A DNA stretch of 64,000 nt from Brachycybe producta (GCA_036925085.1 JAUPFP010000053.1:744001-808000), one strand, 5' to 3'. Positions 1 through 12,702 are shown, numbered from the stretch's first letter. Made by a program: numbers and translations. The notes: generated by a model not told the origin, from the letters alone.

Positions 1-280
1 CTTCAACTTCAACTTCAACTTCAACTACAATTTCATATTCAAGTTCAACTTCAGTTTCATATTCAAGTTCATCTTCAATTTCATATTCAAGTTCAACTTC
101 AACTTCAAATTCAACTTCAACATCAACTTTAAATTCAACTTTAAATTCAACTTCAACTTCAACTTCAACTTCAATTTCAACTTCAGCTTCAACTTCAACT
201 TCAACTTCAAACTCAACTTCAACTTCATCTTCAACTTCAACTTCAACTTCAACTTCAACTTCAACTTTAAATTCAACATC

Positions 281-283
281 AAA
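281..283 (+). other. One-base insertion breaking the hexamer register
   Basis: The sequence reads ATCAAACTTCAAC, where every equivalent B' site (for example near 2760, 12310 and 26520) reads ATCAACTTCAAC. One extra A moves the register by +1. Confidence 0.9.
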
Positions 284-540
284 CTTCAACTTCAATGTCA
301 ACTTCAACTTCAAATTTAACTTCAACTTCAACTTCGACTTCTACTTTAACTTCAACTTCAACTTCAAATTCAACTTCAACTTCAACTTCAACTTCAACTT
401 CAAATTCAACTTCAACATCAACTTCAGCTTCAATGTCAACTTCAACTTCAACTTCAAATTTAACTTCAACTTCAACTTCGACTTCAACTTCAACTTCAAC
501 TTCAACTTCAAATTCAACTTCAACTTCAACTTCAACTTCA

Positions 541-544
541 AATG
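541..544 (+). other. One-base insertion breaking the hexamer register
   Basis: The sequence reads TTCAAATGTCAAC. The paralogous stretch near 3020 reads TTCAAATTCAAC. One extra base, most simply the G at 544, shifts the register again. Confidence 0.85.
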
Positions 545-837
545 TCAACTTCAACATCAACTTCATCTTCAACTTCAACTTCAACTTCAAATTAAAATTC
601 AACTTTAACTTCAACTTCAACTTCAATTTTAATTTCAACTTAAACTTTAACTTCAACTTTAACTTCAACTTCAACTTTAACTTCACATTCAACTTCAAAT
701 TCAAATTCAACTTCAACTTCAACTTCAACTTCAACTTCAACAACAATTTCATATTCAATTTCATATTCAAGTTCAACTTCAGTTTCATATTCAAGTTCAA
801 ATTCAACTTCAACTTCATCTTCAACTTCAACTTCAAC

Positions 838-841
838 TTTA
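838..841 (+). other. One-base deletion breaking the hexamer register
   Basis: The sequence reads CTTTACTTCATC, where paralogs (for example near 3400) read CTTTAACTTCATC. One A is missing, which restores the register set at 283. Confidence 0.9.
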
Positions 842-2503
842 CTTCATCTTCAACTTCAACTTCAACTTCAAATTCAACTTCAAATTCAACTTCAAATTCA
901 ACTTCAAATTCAACTTCAAATTCAACTTCAAATTCAACTTCAACTTCATCTTCAACTTCAACTTCAACTTTAACTTCATCTTCAACTTCAACTTCAACTT
1001 CAAATTAAAATTCAACTTTAACTTCAACTTCAATTTCAAATTTAACTTCAACTTCAACTTCGACTTCAAATTCAACTTCAAATTCAACTTCAACTTCATC
1101 TTCAACTTCAACTTCAACTTTAACTTCATCTTCAACTTTAATTTCAACTTAAACTTTAACTTCAACTTTAACTTTAACTTCAACTTTAACTTCAAATTCA
1201 ACTTCAACTTCAAATTCAACTTAAACTTCAATTTCAACTTTAACTTCAATTTCAACTTTGACTTCAAGTTCAACTTCAACTTCAACTTCAACTTCAACTT
1301 CAAAGTCAACTTCAACTTCAAATTTAACTTCAACATCAACTTCAACTTCAACTTCAAATTCAACTTCAACTTCAAATTCAACTTCAACTTCAACTTCAAC
1401 TTCAACTTCAACTTTAAATTCATCTTCAACTTCAACTTCAAACTCAACTTCAATTTCATCTTCAACTTCAACTTCAACTTCAACTTCAAAGTAAAATTCA
1501 ACTTCAACTTCAACTTCAATGTCAACTTCAACTTCAACTTCAAATTTAACTTCAACTTCAACTTCGACTTCAACTTCGACTTCAACTTCAAATTCAACTT
1601 CAACTTCAACTTCAACTTCAACTTCAAATTCAACTTCAACATCAACTTCAACTTCAATGTCAACTTCAACTTCAACTTCAAATTTAAATTCAACTTCAAC
1701 TTCGACTTCAACTTCAACTTCAACTTTAACTTCAAATTCAACTTCAAATTCAAATTCAACTTCAACTTCAACTTCAACTTCAACTTCAACAACAATTTCA
1801 TATTCAAGTTCAACTTCAGTTTCATATTCAAGTTCAAATTCAACTTCAACTTCATCTTCAACTTCAACTTCAACTTTAACTTCATCTTCAACTTCAACTT
1901 CAACTTCAAATTCAACTTCAAATTCAACTTCAAATTCAACTTCAAATTCAACTTCAAATTCAACTTCAAATTCAACTTCAAATTCAACTTCAACTTCATC
2001 TTCAACTTCAACTTCAACTTTAACTTCATCTTCAACTTCAACTTCAACTTCAAATTAAAATTCAACTTTAACTTCAACTTCAATTTCAAATTTAACTTCA
2101 ACTTCAACTTCCACTTCAAATTCAACTTCAAATTCAACTTCAACTTCATCTTCAACTTCAACTTCAACTTTAACTTCATCTTCAACTTCAACTTCAACTT
2201 CAACTTAAAATTTAACTTCAACTTCAACTTCAACTTCAACTTTAATTTCAACTTAAACTTTAACTTCAACTTTAACTTTAACTTCAACTTTAACTTCAAA
2301 TTCAACTTCAACTTCAAATTCAACTTAAACTTCAATTTCAACTTTAACTTCAATTTCAACTTTGACTTCAAGTTCAACTTCGACTTCAACTTCAACTTCA
2401 ACTTCAACTTCAACTTCAAATTCAACTTCAACATCAACTTCAACTTCAACTTCAAATTCAACTTCAAATTCAACTTCAACTTCAACTTCAACTTCAACTT
2501 CAA

Positions 2504-3156
2504 CTACAATTTCATATTCAAGTTCAACTTCAGTTTCATATTCAAGTTCATCTTCAATTTCATATTCAAGTTCAACTTCAACTTCAAATTCAACTTCAAC
2601 TTCAACTTTAAATTCAACTTTAAATTCAACTTCAACTTCAACTTCAACTTCAATTTCAACTTCAGCTTCAACTTCAACTACAACTTCAACTTCAAACTCA
2701 ACTTCAACTTCATCTTCAACTTCAACTTCAACTTCAACTTCAACTTCAACTTAAAATTCAACATCAACTTCAACTTCAATGTCAACTTCAACTTCAAATT
2801 TAACTTCAACTTCAACTTCGACTTCTACTTCAACTTCAACTTCAACTTCAAATTCAACTTCAACTTCAACTTCAACTTCAACTTCAAATTCAACTTCAAC
2901 ATCAACTTCAGCTTCAATGTCAACTTCAACTTCAACTTCAAATTTAACTTCAACTTCAACTTCGACTTCAACTTCAACTTCAACTTCAACTTCAAATTCA
3001 ACTTCAACTTCAACTTCAACTTCAAATTCAACTTCAACATCAACTTCAAATTCAACTTCAAATTCAACTTCAAATTCAACTTCAAATTCAACTTCAAATT
3101 CAACTTCAACTTCATCTTCAACTTCAACTTCAACTTTAACTTCATCTTCAACTTGA
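2504..3156 (+). repeat. A2-B' marker module, copy 2
   Basis: Same variant order as copy 1: CTACAATTTCATATTC start, TTCAGT, TTTAAA pair, TTCAGC, then B' from 2779 with TTCGAC-TTCTAC. It ends in a (TTCAAA-TTCAAC) ladder of five dimers. Confidence 0.9.
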
Positions 3157-4718
3157 ACTTCAACTTCAAATTAAAATTCAACTTTAACTTCAACTTCAAC
3201 TTTAACTTTAATTTCAACTTAAACTTTAACTTCAACTTTAACTTCAACTTCAACTTTAACTTCAAATTCAACTTCAAATTCAAATTCAACTTCAACTTCA
3301 ACTTCAACTACAATTTCATATTCAAGTTCAACTTCAGTTTCATATTCAAGTTCAAATTCAACTTCAACTTCATCTTCAACTTCAACTTCAACTTTAACTT
3401 CATCTTCAACTTTAACTTCAACTTCAACTTCAAATTTAACTTCAACTTCAACTTCAACTTCATCTTCAACTTCAACTACAATTTCATATTCAAGTTCAAC
3501 TTCAGTTTCATATTCAAGTTCAAATTCAACTTCAACTTCATCTTCAACTTCAACTTCAAATTCAACTTCAGCTTCAACTTCAACTTCAACTTCAACTTCA
3601 ACTTCAACTTCAAATTCAACTTCAAATTCAACTTTAACATCAACTTCAACTTCAACTTCAAATTCAACTTCAAATTCAACTTCAAATTCAACTTCAAATT
3701 CAACTTCAAATTCAACTTCAAATTCAACTTCAAAGTCAACTTCAACTTCATCTTCAACTTCAACTTCAACTTTAACTTCATGTTCAACTTCAACTTCAAC
3801 TTCAACTTAAAATTCAACTTCAACTTCATCTTCAACTTCAACTTTAATTTCAACTTAAACTTTAACTTCAACTTTAACTTTAACTTCAACTTTAACTTCA
3901 AATTCAACTTCAACTTCAAATTCAACTTTAACTTCAATTTCAACTTTAACTTCAATTTCAACTTTGACTTCAAGTTCAACTTCGACTTCAACTTCAACTT
4001 CAACTTCAAAGTCAACTTCAACTTCAAATTTAACTTCAACTTCGACTTCAACATCAACTTCAACTTCAACTTCAAATTCAACTTCAACTTCAACTTCAAC
4101 TTCAACTTCAAATTTAACTTCAACATCAACTTCAACTTCAACTTCAAATTCAACTTCAACTTCAAATTCAACTTCAACTTCAACTTCAACTTCAACTTTA
4201 ACTTCATCTTCAACTTCAACTTCAAACTCAACTTCAATTTCATCTTCAACTTCAACTTCAACTTCAACTTCAACTTCAAATTAAAATTCAACTTCAACTT
4301 CAACTTCAATGTCAACTTCAACTTCAACTTCAAATTTAACTTCAACTTCAACTTCGACTTCAACTTCAACTTCAACTTCAAATTCAACTTCAACTTCAAC
4401 TTCAACTTCAACTTCAAATTCAACTTCAACATCAACTTCAACTTCAATGTCAACTTCAACTTCAACTTCAAATTTAAATTCAACTTCAACTTCGACTTCA
4501 ACTTCAACTTCAACTTCAACTTCAACTTCAAATTAAACTTCATCTTCAACTTCAACTTCAACTTTAACTTCATCTTCAACTTCAACTTCAACTTCAACTT
4601 CAACTACAATTTCATATTCAAGTTCAACTTCAGTTTCATATTCAAGTTCAAATTCAACTTCAACTTCATCTTCAACTTCAACTTCAACTTTAATTTCATC
4701 TTCAACTTCAACTTCAAC

Positions 4719-4826
4719 TTCAAATTCAACTTCAAATTCAACTTCAAATTCAACTTCAAATTCAACTTCAAATTCAACTTCAAATTCAACTTCAAATTCA
4801 ACTTCAAATTCAACTTCAAATTCAAC
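4719..4826 (+). repeat. 12-bp ladder, nine dimers
   Basis: Nine perfect head-to-tail copies of TTCAAATTCAAC. Equivalent positions in other units hold four to seven dimers. Confidence 0.95.
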
Positions 4827-5335
4827 TTCAACTTCATCTTCAACTTCAACTTCAACTTTAACTTCATCTTCAACTTCAACTTCAACTTCAAATTAAAATT
4901 CAACTTTAACTTCAACTTCAATTTCAAATTTAACTTCAACTTCAACTTCGACTTCAAATTCAACTTCAAATTCAACTTCAACTTCATCTTCAACTTCAAC
5001 TTCAACTTTAACTTCATCTTCAACTTCAACTTCAACTTCAACTTAAAATTTAACTTCAACTTCAACTTCAACTTTAATTTCAACTTAAACTTTAACTTCA
5101 ACTTTAACTTTAACTTCAACTTTAACTTCAAATTCAACTTCAACTTCAAATTCAACTTAAACTTCAATTTCAACTTTAACTTAAATTTCAACTTTGACTT
5201 CAAGTTCAACTTCGACTTCAACTTCAACTTCAACTTCAACTTCAACTTCAAATTCAACTTCAACATCAACTTCAACTTCAACTTCAAATTCAACTTCAAA
5301 TTCAACTTCAACTTCAACTTCAACTTCAACTTCAA

Positions 5336-5910
5336 CTACAATTTCATATTCAAGTTCAACTTCAGTTTCATATTCAAGTTCATCTTCAATTTCATATTCA
5401 AGTTCAACTTCAACTTCAAATTCAACTTCAACTTCAACTTTAAATTCAACTTTAAATTCAACTTCAACTTCAACTTCAACTTCAACTTCAATTTCAACTT
5501 CAGCTTCAACTTCAACTTCAACTTCAACTTAAAATTCAACATCAACTTCAACTTCAATGTCAACTTCAACTTCAAATTTAACTTCAACTTCAACTTCGAC
5601 TTCTACTTCAACTTCAACTTCAACTTCAAATTCAACTTCAACTTCAACTTCAACTTCAACTTCAAATTCAACTTCAACATCAACTTCAGCTTCAATGTCA
5701 ACTTCAACTTCAACTTCAAATTTAACTTCAACTTCAACTTCGACTTCAACTTCAACTTCAACTTCAACTTCAAATTCAACTTCAACTTCAACTTCAACTT
5801 CAAATTCAACTTCAACATCAACTTCAAATTCAACTTCAAATTCAACTTCAAATTCAACTTCAAATTCAACTTCAACTTCATCTTCAACTTCAACTTCAAC
5901 TTCAACTTAA
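5336..5910 (+). repeat. A2-B' marker module, copy 3
   Basis: Same variant order, with B' starting at 5557. A2 to B' is 221 bp here against about 275-281 bp in most copies, because a hexamer block with the AACTCAAC variant is missing. The terminal ladder has four dimers. Confidence 0.9.
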
Positions 5911-6355
5911 AATTCAACTTCAACTTCATCTTCAACTTCAACTTTAATTTCAACTTAAACTTTAACTTCAACTTCAACTTCAACTTCAACTTCAACTTAA
6001 AATTCAACTTCAACTTCATCTTCAATTTCCACTTTAATTTCAACTTAAAGTTTAACTTCAACTTTAACTTTAACTTCAACTTTAACTTCAAATTCAACTT
6101 CAACTTCAAATTCAACTTCAAATTCAACTTCAAATTCAACTTCAACTTCATCTTCAACTTCAACTTCAACTTTAACTTCATCTTCAACTTCAACTTCAAC
6201 TTCAAATTAAAATTCAACTTTAACTTCAACTTCAACTTGAAATTTAACTTCAACATCAACTTCGACTTCAACTTCAACTTCAACTTCAAGTTCAACTTCA
6301 ACTTCAACTTCAACTTCAACTTCAAATTTAACTTCAACTTCAACTTCAACTTCAA

Positions 6356-6467
6356 CTACAATTTTATATTCAAGTTCAACTTCAATTTCATTTTCAAGTT
6401 CAACTTCAATTTCATATTCAAGTTCAACTTCAATTTCATATTCAAGTTCAACTTCAACTTCGAATTC
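6356..6467 (+). repeat. F marker module without D
   Basis: Starts CTACAATTTTATATTC, has two TTCAATTTCATATTC-type steps, and ends in TTCGAATTCAAC with GAATTC at 6462. The six other F copies each directly follow a D or partial-D block; this one does not. Confidence 0.9.
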
Positions 6468-8084
6468 AACTTCAACTTCAACTTTAAATTCAACTTTAAA
6501 TTCAACTTCAACTTCAACTTCAACTTCAACTTCAAATTCAACTTCAGCTTCAACTTCAACTTCAACTTCAACTTCAACATCAACTTCAACTTCAACTTCA
6601 AATTCAACTTCAAATTCAACTTTAACATCAACTTCAACTTCAACTTCAAATTCAACTTCAAATTCAACTTCAAATTCAACTTCAAATTCAACTTCAAATT
6701 CAACTTCAAATTCAACTTCAAATTCAACTTCAACTTCATCTTCAACTTCAACTTCAACTTTAACTTCATCTTCAACTTCAACTTCAACTTCAACTTAAAA
6801 TTCAACTTCAACTTCATCTTCAACTTTAATTTCAACTTAAACTTTAACTTCAACTTTAACTTTAACTTCAACTTTAACTTCAAATTCAACTTCAACTTCA
6901 AATTCAACTTTAACTTCAATTTCAACTTTAACTTCAATTTCAACTTTGACTTCAAGTTCAACTTCGACTTCAACTTCAACTTCAACTTCAAAGTCAACTT
7001 CAACTTCAAATTTAACTTCAACTTCGACTTCAACTTCAACTTCAACTTCAACTTCAAATTCAACTTCAACTTCAACTTCAACTTCAACTTCAAATTTAAC
7101 TTCAACATCAACTTCAACTTCAACTTCAAATTCAACTTCAACTTCAAATTCAACTTCAACTTCAACTTCAACTTCAACTTCAACTTTAACTTCATCTTCA
7201 ACTTCAACTTCAAACTCAACTTCAATTTCATCTTCAACTTCAACTTCAACTTCAAATTCAACTTCAAATTCAACTTCAAATTCAACTTCAAATTCAACTT
7301 CAACTTCAACTTAAAATTCAACTTCAACTTCATCTTCAACTTCAACTTCAAATTCAACTTCAACTTCAACTTCAACTTCAACTTCAACTTTAACTTCATC
7401 TTCAACTTCAACTTCAAACTCAACTTCAATTTCATCTTCAACTTCAACTTCAAATTCAACTTCAACTTCAACTTCAACTTCAAATTCAACTTCAACATCA
7501 ACTTCAACTTCAATGTCAACTTCAACTTCAACTTCAAATTTAAATTCAACTTCAACTTAGACTTCAACTTCAACTTCAACTTCAACTTCAACTTCAAATT
7601 CAACTTCATCTTCAACTTCAACTTCAACTTTAACTTCATCTTCAACTTCAACTTCAACTTCAAATTAAAATTCAACTTTAACTTCAACTTCAACTTCAAC
7701 TTTAATTTCAACTTAAACTTTAACTTCAACTTTAACTTCAACTTCAACTTTAACTTCAAATTCAACTTCAAATTCAAATTCAACTTCAACTTCAACTTCA
7801 ACTTTAACTTCAACTACAATTTCATATTCAAGTTCAACTTCAGTTTCATATTCAAGTTCAAATTCAACTTCAACTTCATCTTCAACTTCAACTTCAACTT
7901 TAACTTCATCTTCAACTTCAACTTCAACTTCAAATTCAACTTCAAATTCAACTTCAAATTCAACTTCAAATTCAACTTCAAATTCAACTTCAACTTCATC
8001 TTCAACTTCAACTTCAACTTTAACTTCATCTTCAACTTCAACTTCAACTTCAAATTAAAATTCAACTTTAACTTCAACTTCAAC

Positions 8085-8234
8085 TTCATCTTCAACTTCA
8101 TCTTCAACTTCATCTTCAACTTCAACTTCAACTTCAACTTCAAATTCAACTTTAACATCACCTTCAACTTCAACTTCAAATTTAACTTCAAATTCAACTT
8201 CAAATTCAACTTCTAATTCAACTTCAAATTCGAC
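8085..8234 (+). repeat. E module, copy 1 (not followed by D)
   Basis: A short (TTCATC-TTCAAC) ladder, then TTTAACATCACC, then TTCAAA steps, TTCTAA and TTCGAC. TTCTAA puts a TAA into the Phe-Asn frame, one of the rare stops in that frame. Confidence 0.9.
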
Positions 8235-9122
8235 TTCAACTTCATCTTCAACTTTAACTTCATCTTCAACTTCAACTTCAACTTCAACTTCAACTTCAAA
8301 TTTAACTTCAACATCAACTTCAACTTCAACTTCAAATTCAACTTCAACTTCAAATTCAACTTCAACTTCAACTTCAACTTCAACTTCAACTTTAACTTCA
8401 TCTTCAACTTCAACTTCAAACTCAACTTCAATTTCATCTTCAACTTCAACTTCAACTTCAACTTCAACTTCAAATTAAAATTCAACTTCAACTTCAACTT
8501 CAATGTCAACTTCAACTTCAACTTCAAATTTAACTTCAACTTCAACTTCGACTTCAACTTCAACTTCAACTTCAAATTCAACTTCAACTTCAACTTCAAC
8601 TTCAACTTCAAATTCAACTTCAACATCAACTTCAACTTCAATGTCAACTTCAACTTCAACTTCAAATTTAAATTCAACTTCAACTTCGACTTCAACTTCA
8701 ACTTCAACTTCAACTTCAACTTCAAATTCAACTTCATCTTCAACTTCAACTTCAACTTTAACTTCATCTTCAACTTCAACTTCAACTTCAAATTAAAATT
8801 CAACTTTAACTTCAACTTCAACTTCAACTTTAATTTCAACTTAAACTTTAACTTCAACTTTAACTTCAACTTCAACTTTAACTTCAAATTCAACTTCAAA
8901 TTCAAATTCAACTTCAACTTCAACTTCAACTTCAACTTCAACTACAATTTCATATTCAAGTTCAACTTCAGTTTCATATTCAAGTTCAAATTCAACTTCA
9001 ACTTCATCTTCAACTTCAACTTCAACTTTAACTTCATCTTCAACTTCAACTTCAACTTCAAATTCAACTTCAAATTCAACTTCAAATTCAACTTCAAATT
9101 CAACTTCAAATTCAACTTCAAC

Positions 9123-9272
9123 TTCATCTTCAACTTCATCTTCAACTTCATCTTCAACTTCAACTTCAACTTCAACTTCAAATTCAACTTTAACATCACC
9201 TTCAACTTCAACTTCAAATTTAACTTCAAATTCAACTTCAAATTCAACTTCTAATTCAACTTCAAATTCGAC
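9123..9272 (+). repeat. E module, copy 2 (followed by D)
   Basis: Same variant order as 8085, and followed directly by the D module. Confidence 0.9.
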
Positions 9273-9278
9273 TTCAAC

Positions 9279-9914
9279 TTGATCTTCAACTTGAACTTCA
9301 ACTTGAACTTCAACTTGAACTTCAACTTCAACTTCAATTTCAATTTCAATTTCATCTTCAACTTCAACTTTAATTTTAAATTCAATATCAACTTGAACTT
9401 GAACTTCAACTTGAACTTAATATTCAACTTCAAGTTCAAATTCAAGTTCAACATCAACTTCAACTTCAACTTCAACTTCAACTTCAACTTCAACTTCAAC
9501 TTCAACTTCAACTTCAACTTCAACTTCAACTTCAACTTTAACTGCAACTTCAACTTCAACTTCAACTTTAATTTCAACTTCAACTTCAACTTCAACTTTA
9601 ACTGCAACTTCAACTTCAACTTTAACTTCATCTTCAACTTCAACTTCAACTTAAACTTAAAATTCAACTTTAACATCAACTTCAACTTCAACTTTAATTT
9701 CAACTGAAACTTTAACTTCAACTTGAACTTCAACTTGAACTTCAACTTGAACTTCAACTTGAACTTCAACTTGAACTTCAACTTGAACTTCAACTTCAAC
9801 TTCAATTTCAATTTCAATTTCAATTTCATCTTCAACTTCAACTTTAATTTTAAATTCAATATCAACTTGAACTTGAACTTCAACTTGAACTTAATATTCA
9901 ACTTCAAGTTTAAC
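9279..9914 (+). repeat. D module 1, G-containing TTGAAC block
   Basis: Two related halves 474 bp apart (TAATTTTAAATTC at 9371 and 9845). Each has TTGAAC alternating with TTCAAC and the ATTCAATATC and TTAATATTC variants. Between them lies the longest pure canonical run I found (9459-9536, 13 units) and two TGCAAC hexamers. Six TTGAAC-TTCAAC dimers lie at 9723-9794. AACTGAAAC near 9700 places a TGA in the Phe-Asn frame. Confidence 0.92.
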
Positions 9915-9973
9915 TTCAACTTCAACTTCAACTTCAACTTCAAATTTAACTTCAACTTCAACTTCAACTTCAA

Positions 9974-10085
9974 CTACAATTTTATATTCAAGTTCAACTT
10001 CAATTTCATTTTCAAGTTCAACTTCAATTTCATATTCAAGTTCAACTTCAATTTCATATTCAAGTTCAACTTCAACTTCGAATTC
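9974..10085 (+). repeat. F marker module
   Basis: Starts CTACAATTTTATATTC and ends at GAATTC 10080-10085. It follows D module 1. Confidence 0.92.
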
Positions 10086-12049
10086 AACTTCAACTTCAAC
10101 TTTAAATTCAACTTTAAATTCAACTTCAACTTCAACTTCAACTTCAACTTCAAATTCAACTTCAGCTTCAACTTCAACTTCAACTTCAACTTCAACATCA
10201 ACTTCAACTTCAACTTCAAATTCAACTTCAAATTCAACTTTAACATCAACTTCAACTTCAAATTCAACTTCAAATTCAACTTCAAATTCAACTTCAAATT
10301 CAACTTCAAATTCAACTTCAAATTCAACTTCAAATTCAACTTCAACTTCATCTTCAACTTCAACTTCAACTTTAACTTCATCTTCAACTTCAACTTCAAC
10401 TTCAACTTAAAATTCAACTTCAACTTCATCTTCAACTTCAACTTTAATTTCAACATAAACTTTAACTTCAACTTTAACTTTAACTTCAACTTTAACTTCA
10501 AATTCAACTTCAAATTCAACTTCAACTTCAAATTCAACTTTAACTTCAATTTCAACTTTAACTTCAATTTCAACTTTGACTTCAAGTTTAACTTCGACTT
10601 CAACTTCAACTTCAACTTCAAAGTCAACTTCAACTTCAAATTTAACTTCAACTTCGACTTCAACTTCAACTTCAACTTCAACTTCAAATTCAACTTCAAC
10701 TTCAACTTCAACTTCAAATTTAACTTCAACATCAACTTCAACTTCAACTTCAAATTCAACTTCAACTTCAAATTCAACTTCAACTTCATCTTCAACTTCA
10801 ACTTCAACTTTAACTTCATCTTCAACTTCAACTTCAAACTCAACTTCAATTTCATCTTCAACTTCAACTTCAACTTCAACTTCAACTTCAAATTAAAATT
10901 CAACTTCAACTTCAACTTCAATGTCAACTTCAACTTCAACTTCAAATTTAACTTCAACTTCAACTTCGACTTCAACTTCAACTTCAACTTCAAATTCAAC
11001 TTCAACTTCAACTTCAACTTCAACTTCAAATTCAACTTCAACATCAACTTCAACTTCAATGTCAACTTCAACTTCAACTTCAAATTTAAATTCAACTTCA
11101 ACTTCGACTTCAACTTCAACTTCAACTTCAACTTCAACTTCAAATTCAACTTCATCTTCAACTTCAACTTCAACTTTAACTTCATCTTCAACTTCAACTT
11201 CAACTTCAAATTAAAATTCAACTTTAACTTCAACTTCAACTTCAACTTTAATTTCAACTTAAACTTTAACTTCAACTTTAACTTCAACTTCAACTTTAAC
11301 TTCAAATTCAACTTCAAATTCAAATTCAACTTCAACTTCAACTTCAACTTCAACTTCAACTACAATTTCATATTCAAGTTCAACTTCAGTTTCATATTCA
11401 AGTTCAAATTCAACTTCAACTTCATCTTCAACTTCAACTTCAACTTTAACTTCATCTTCAACTTCAACTTCAACTTCAAATTCAACTTCAAATTCAACTT
11501 CAAATTCAACTTCAAATTCAACTTCAAATTCAACTTCAACTTCGTCTTCAACTTCAACTTCAACTTTAACTTCATCTTCAACTTCAACTTCAACTTCAAA
11601 TTAAAATTCAACTTTAACTTCAACTTCAATTTCAAATTTAACTTCAACTTCAACTTCGACTTCAAATTCAACTTCAAATTCAACTTCAACTTCATCTTCA
11701 ACTTCAACTTCAACTTTAACTTCATCTTCAACTTCAACTTCAACTTCAACTTAAAATTTAACTTCAACTTCAACTTCAACTTCAACTTTAATTTCAACTT
11801 AAACTTTAACTTCAACTTTAACTTTAACTTCAACTTTAACTTCAAATTCAACTTCAACTTCAAATTCAACTTAAACTTCAATTTCAACTTTAACTTCAAT
11901 TTCAACTTTGACTTCAAGTTCAACTTCGACTTCAACTTCAACTTCAACTTCAACTTCAACTTCAAATTCAACTTCAACATCAACTTCAACTTCAACTTCA
12001 AATTCAACTTCAAATTCAACTTCAACTTCAACTTCAACTTCAACTTCAA

Positions 12050-12702
12050 CTACAATTTCATATTCAAGTTCAACTTCAGTTTCATATTCAAGTTCATCTT
12101 CAATTTCATATTCAAGTTCAACTTCAACTTCAAATTCAACTTCAACTTCAACTTTAAATTCAACTTTAAATTCAACTTCAACTTCAACTTCAACTTCAAC
12201 TTCAATTTCAACTTCAGCTTCAACTTCAACTTCAACTTCAACTTCAAACTCAACTTCAACTTCATCTTCAACTTCAACTTCAACTTCAACTTCAACTTCA
12301 ACTTAAAATTCAACATCAACTTCAACTTCAATGTCAACTTCAACTTCAAATTTAACTTCAACTTCAACTTCGACTTCTACTTCAACTTCAACTTCAACTT
12401 CAAATTCAACTTCAACTTCAACTTCAACTTCAACTTCAAATTCAACTTCAACATCAACTTCAGCTTCAATGTCAACTTCAACTTCAACTTCAAATTTAAC
12501 TTCAACTTCAACTTCGACTTCAACTTCAACTTCAACTTCAACTTCAAATTCAACTTCAACTTCAACTTCAACTTCAAATTCAACTTCAACATCAACTTCA
12601 AATTCAACTTCAAATTCAACTTCAAATTCAACTTCAAATTCAATTTCAAATTCAACTTCAAATTCAACTTCAAATTCAACTTCAACTTCATCTTCAACTT
12701 GA
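12050..12702 (+). repeat. A2-B' marker module, copy 4
   Basis: Standard variant order, B' at 12331, 281 bp after A2. The terminal ladder is expanded and carries a private TTCAAT step near 12640. Confidence 0.9.

Larger units (their letters stand above)
25..545 (+). repeat. A2-B' marker module, copy 1
   Basis: Starts with CTACAATTTCATATTC, followed by TTCAGT, TTCATC and TTTAAA variants. It then passes into the B' stretch (ATG-containing TTCAAT-GTCAAC, TTCGAC-TTCTAC, TTCAGC) from about 294. Two single-base insertions fall inside it. Confidence 0.85.
1..841 (+). repeat. Left part of array with disturbed hexamer register
   Basis: This stretch holds an A2-B' module like those further right, but with three single-base register changes (near 282, 541-544 and 840). 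It also has an unusual AACAACAATTTC variant with an extra TTCATATTC step near 750-775. The remaining 63 kb contains only one such break. It may be an older, less homogenised part of the array or a consensus error. Confidence 0.85.
25..2503 (+). repeat. Higher-order unit, domain I, copy 1
   Basis: Runs from A2 at 25 to the next A2 at 2504 (2,479 bp: a multiple of six plus the net +1 of three single-base indels). A C marker with GTCAAC lies at 1258 and a second C-type marker near 2362. Confidence 0.75.
2504..5335 (+). repeat. Higher-order unit, domain I, copy 2
   Basis: A2-to-A2 unit of 2,832 bp. The C marker is at 3964 and the second C-type marker at 5194, in the same order as copy 1. It contains a nine-dimer 12-bp ladder at 4719-4826. 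Confidence 0.8.
5336..8084 (+). repeat. Higher-order unit, domain I, copy 3
   Basis: Starts with A2 at 5336 and carries the only F module not preceded by D (6356). The C marker is at 6946. It ends at the first E module instead of another A2. A private TTAGAC near 7557 replaces TTCGAC. Confidence 0.7.

Noticed and set aside
295-1008. Ser/Thr-rich open frame resembling a cell-wall or adhesin stalk
   Set aside because: It changes to the Phe-Asn frame near 541 and back near 840 because of single-base indels in the repeat; the same Ser-Thr pattern appears wherever the frame is open.
1001-1010. Polyadenylation-like ATTAAA within TTCAAATTAAAATTC, repeated many times
   Set aside because: It is a recurrent variant hexamer pair (TTCAAA-TTAAAA) present dozens of times with no transcript unit around it.
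9420-9426. TATA-like TTAATATTC steps in D modules as promoters
   Set aside because: They are fixed variants of the repeat shared by all D copies; no initiator, downstream gene or other promoter context exists.
9279-9914. Heat-shock element array (GAA and TTC motifs)
   Set aside because: Heat-shock factor sites need alternating GAA and TTC with two-base spacing. Canonical repeats place TTC every 6 bp in one orientation, and D modules give spacings of one and five bases.
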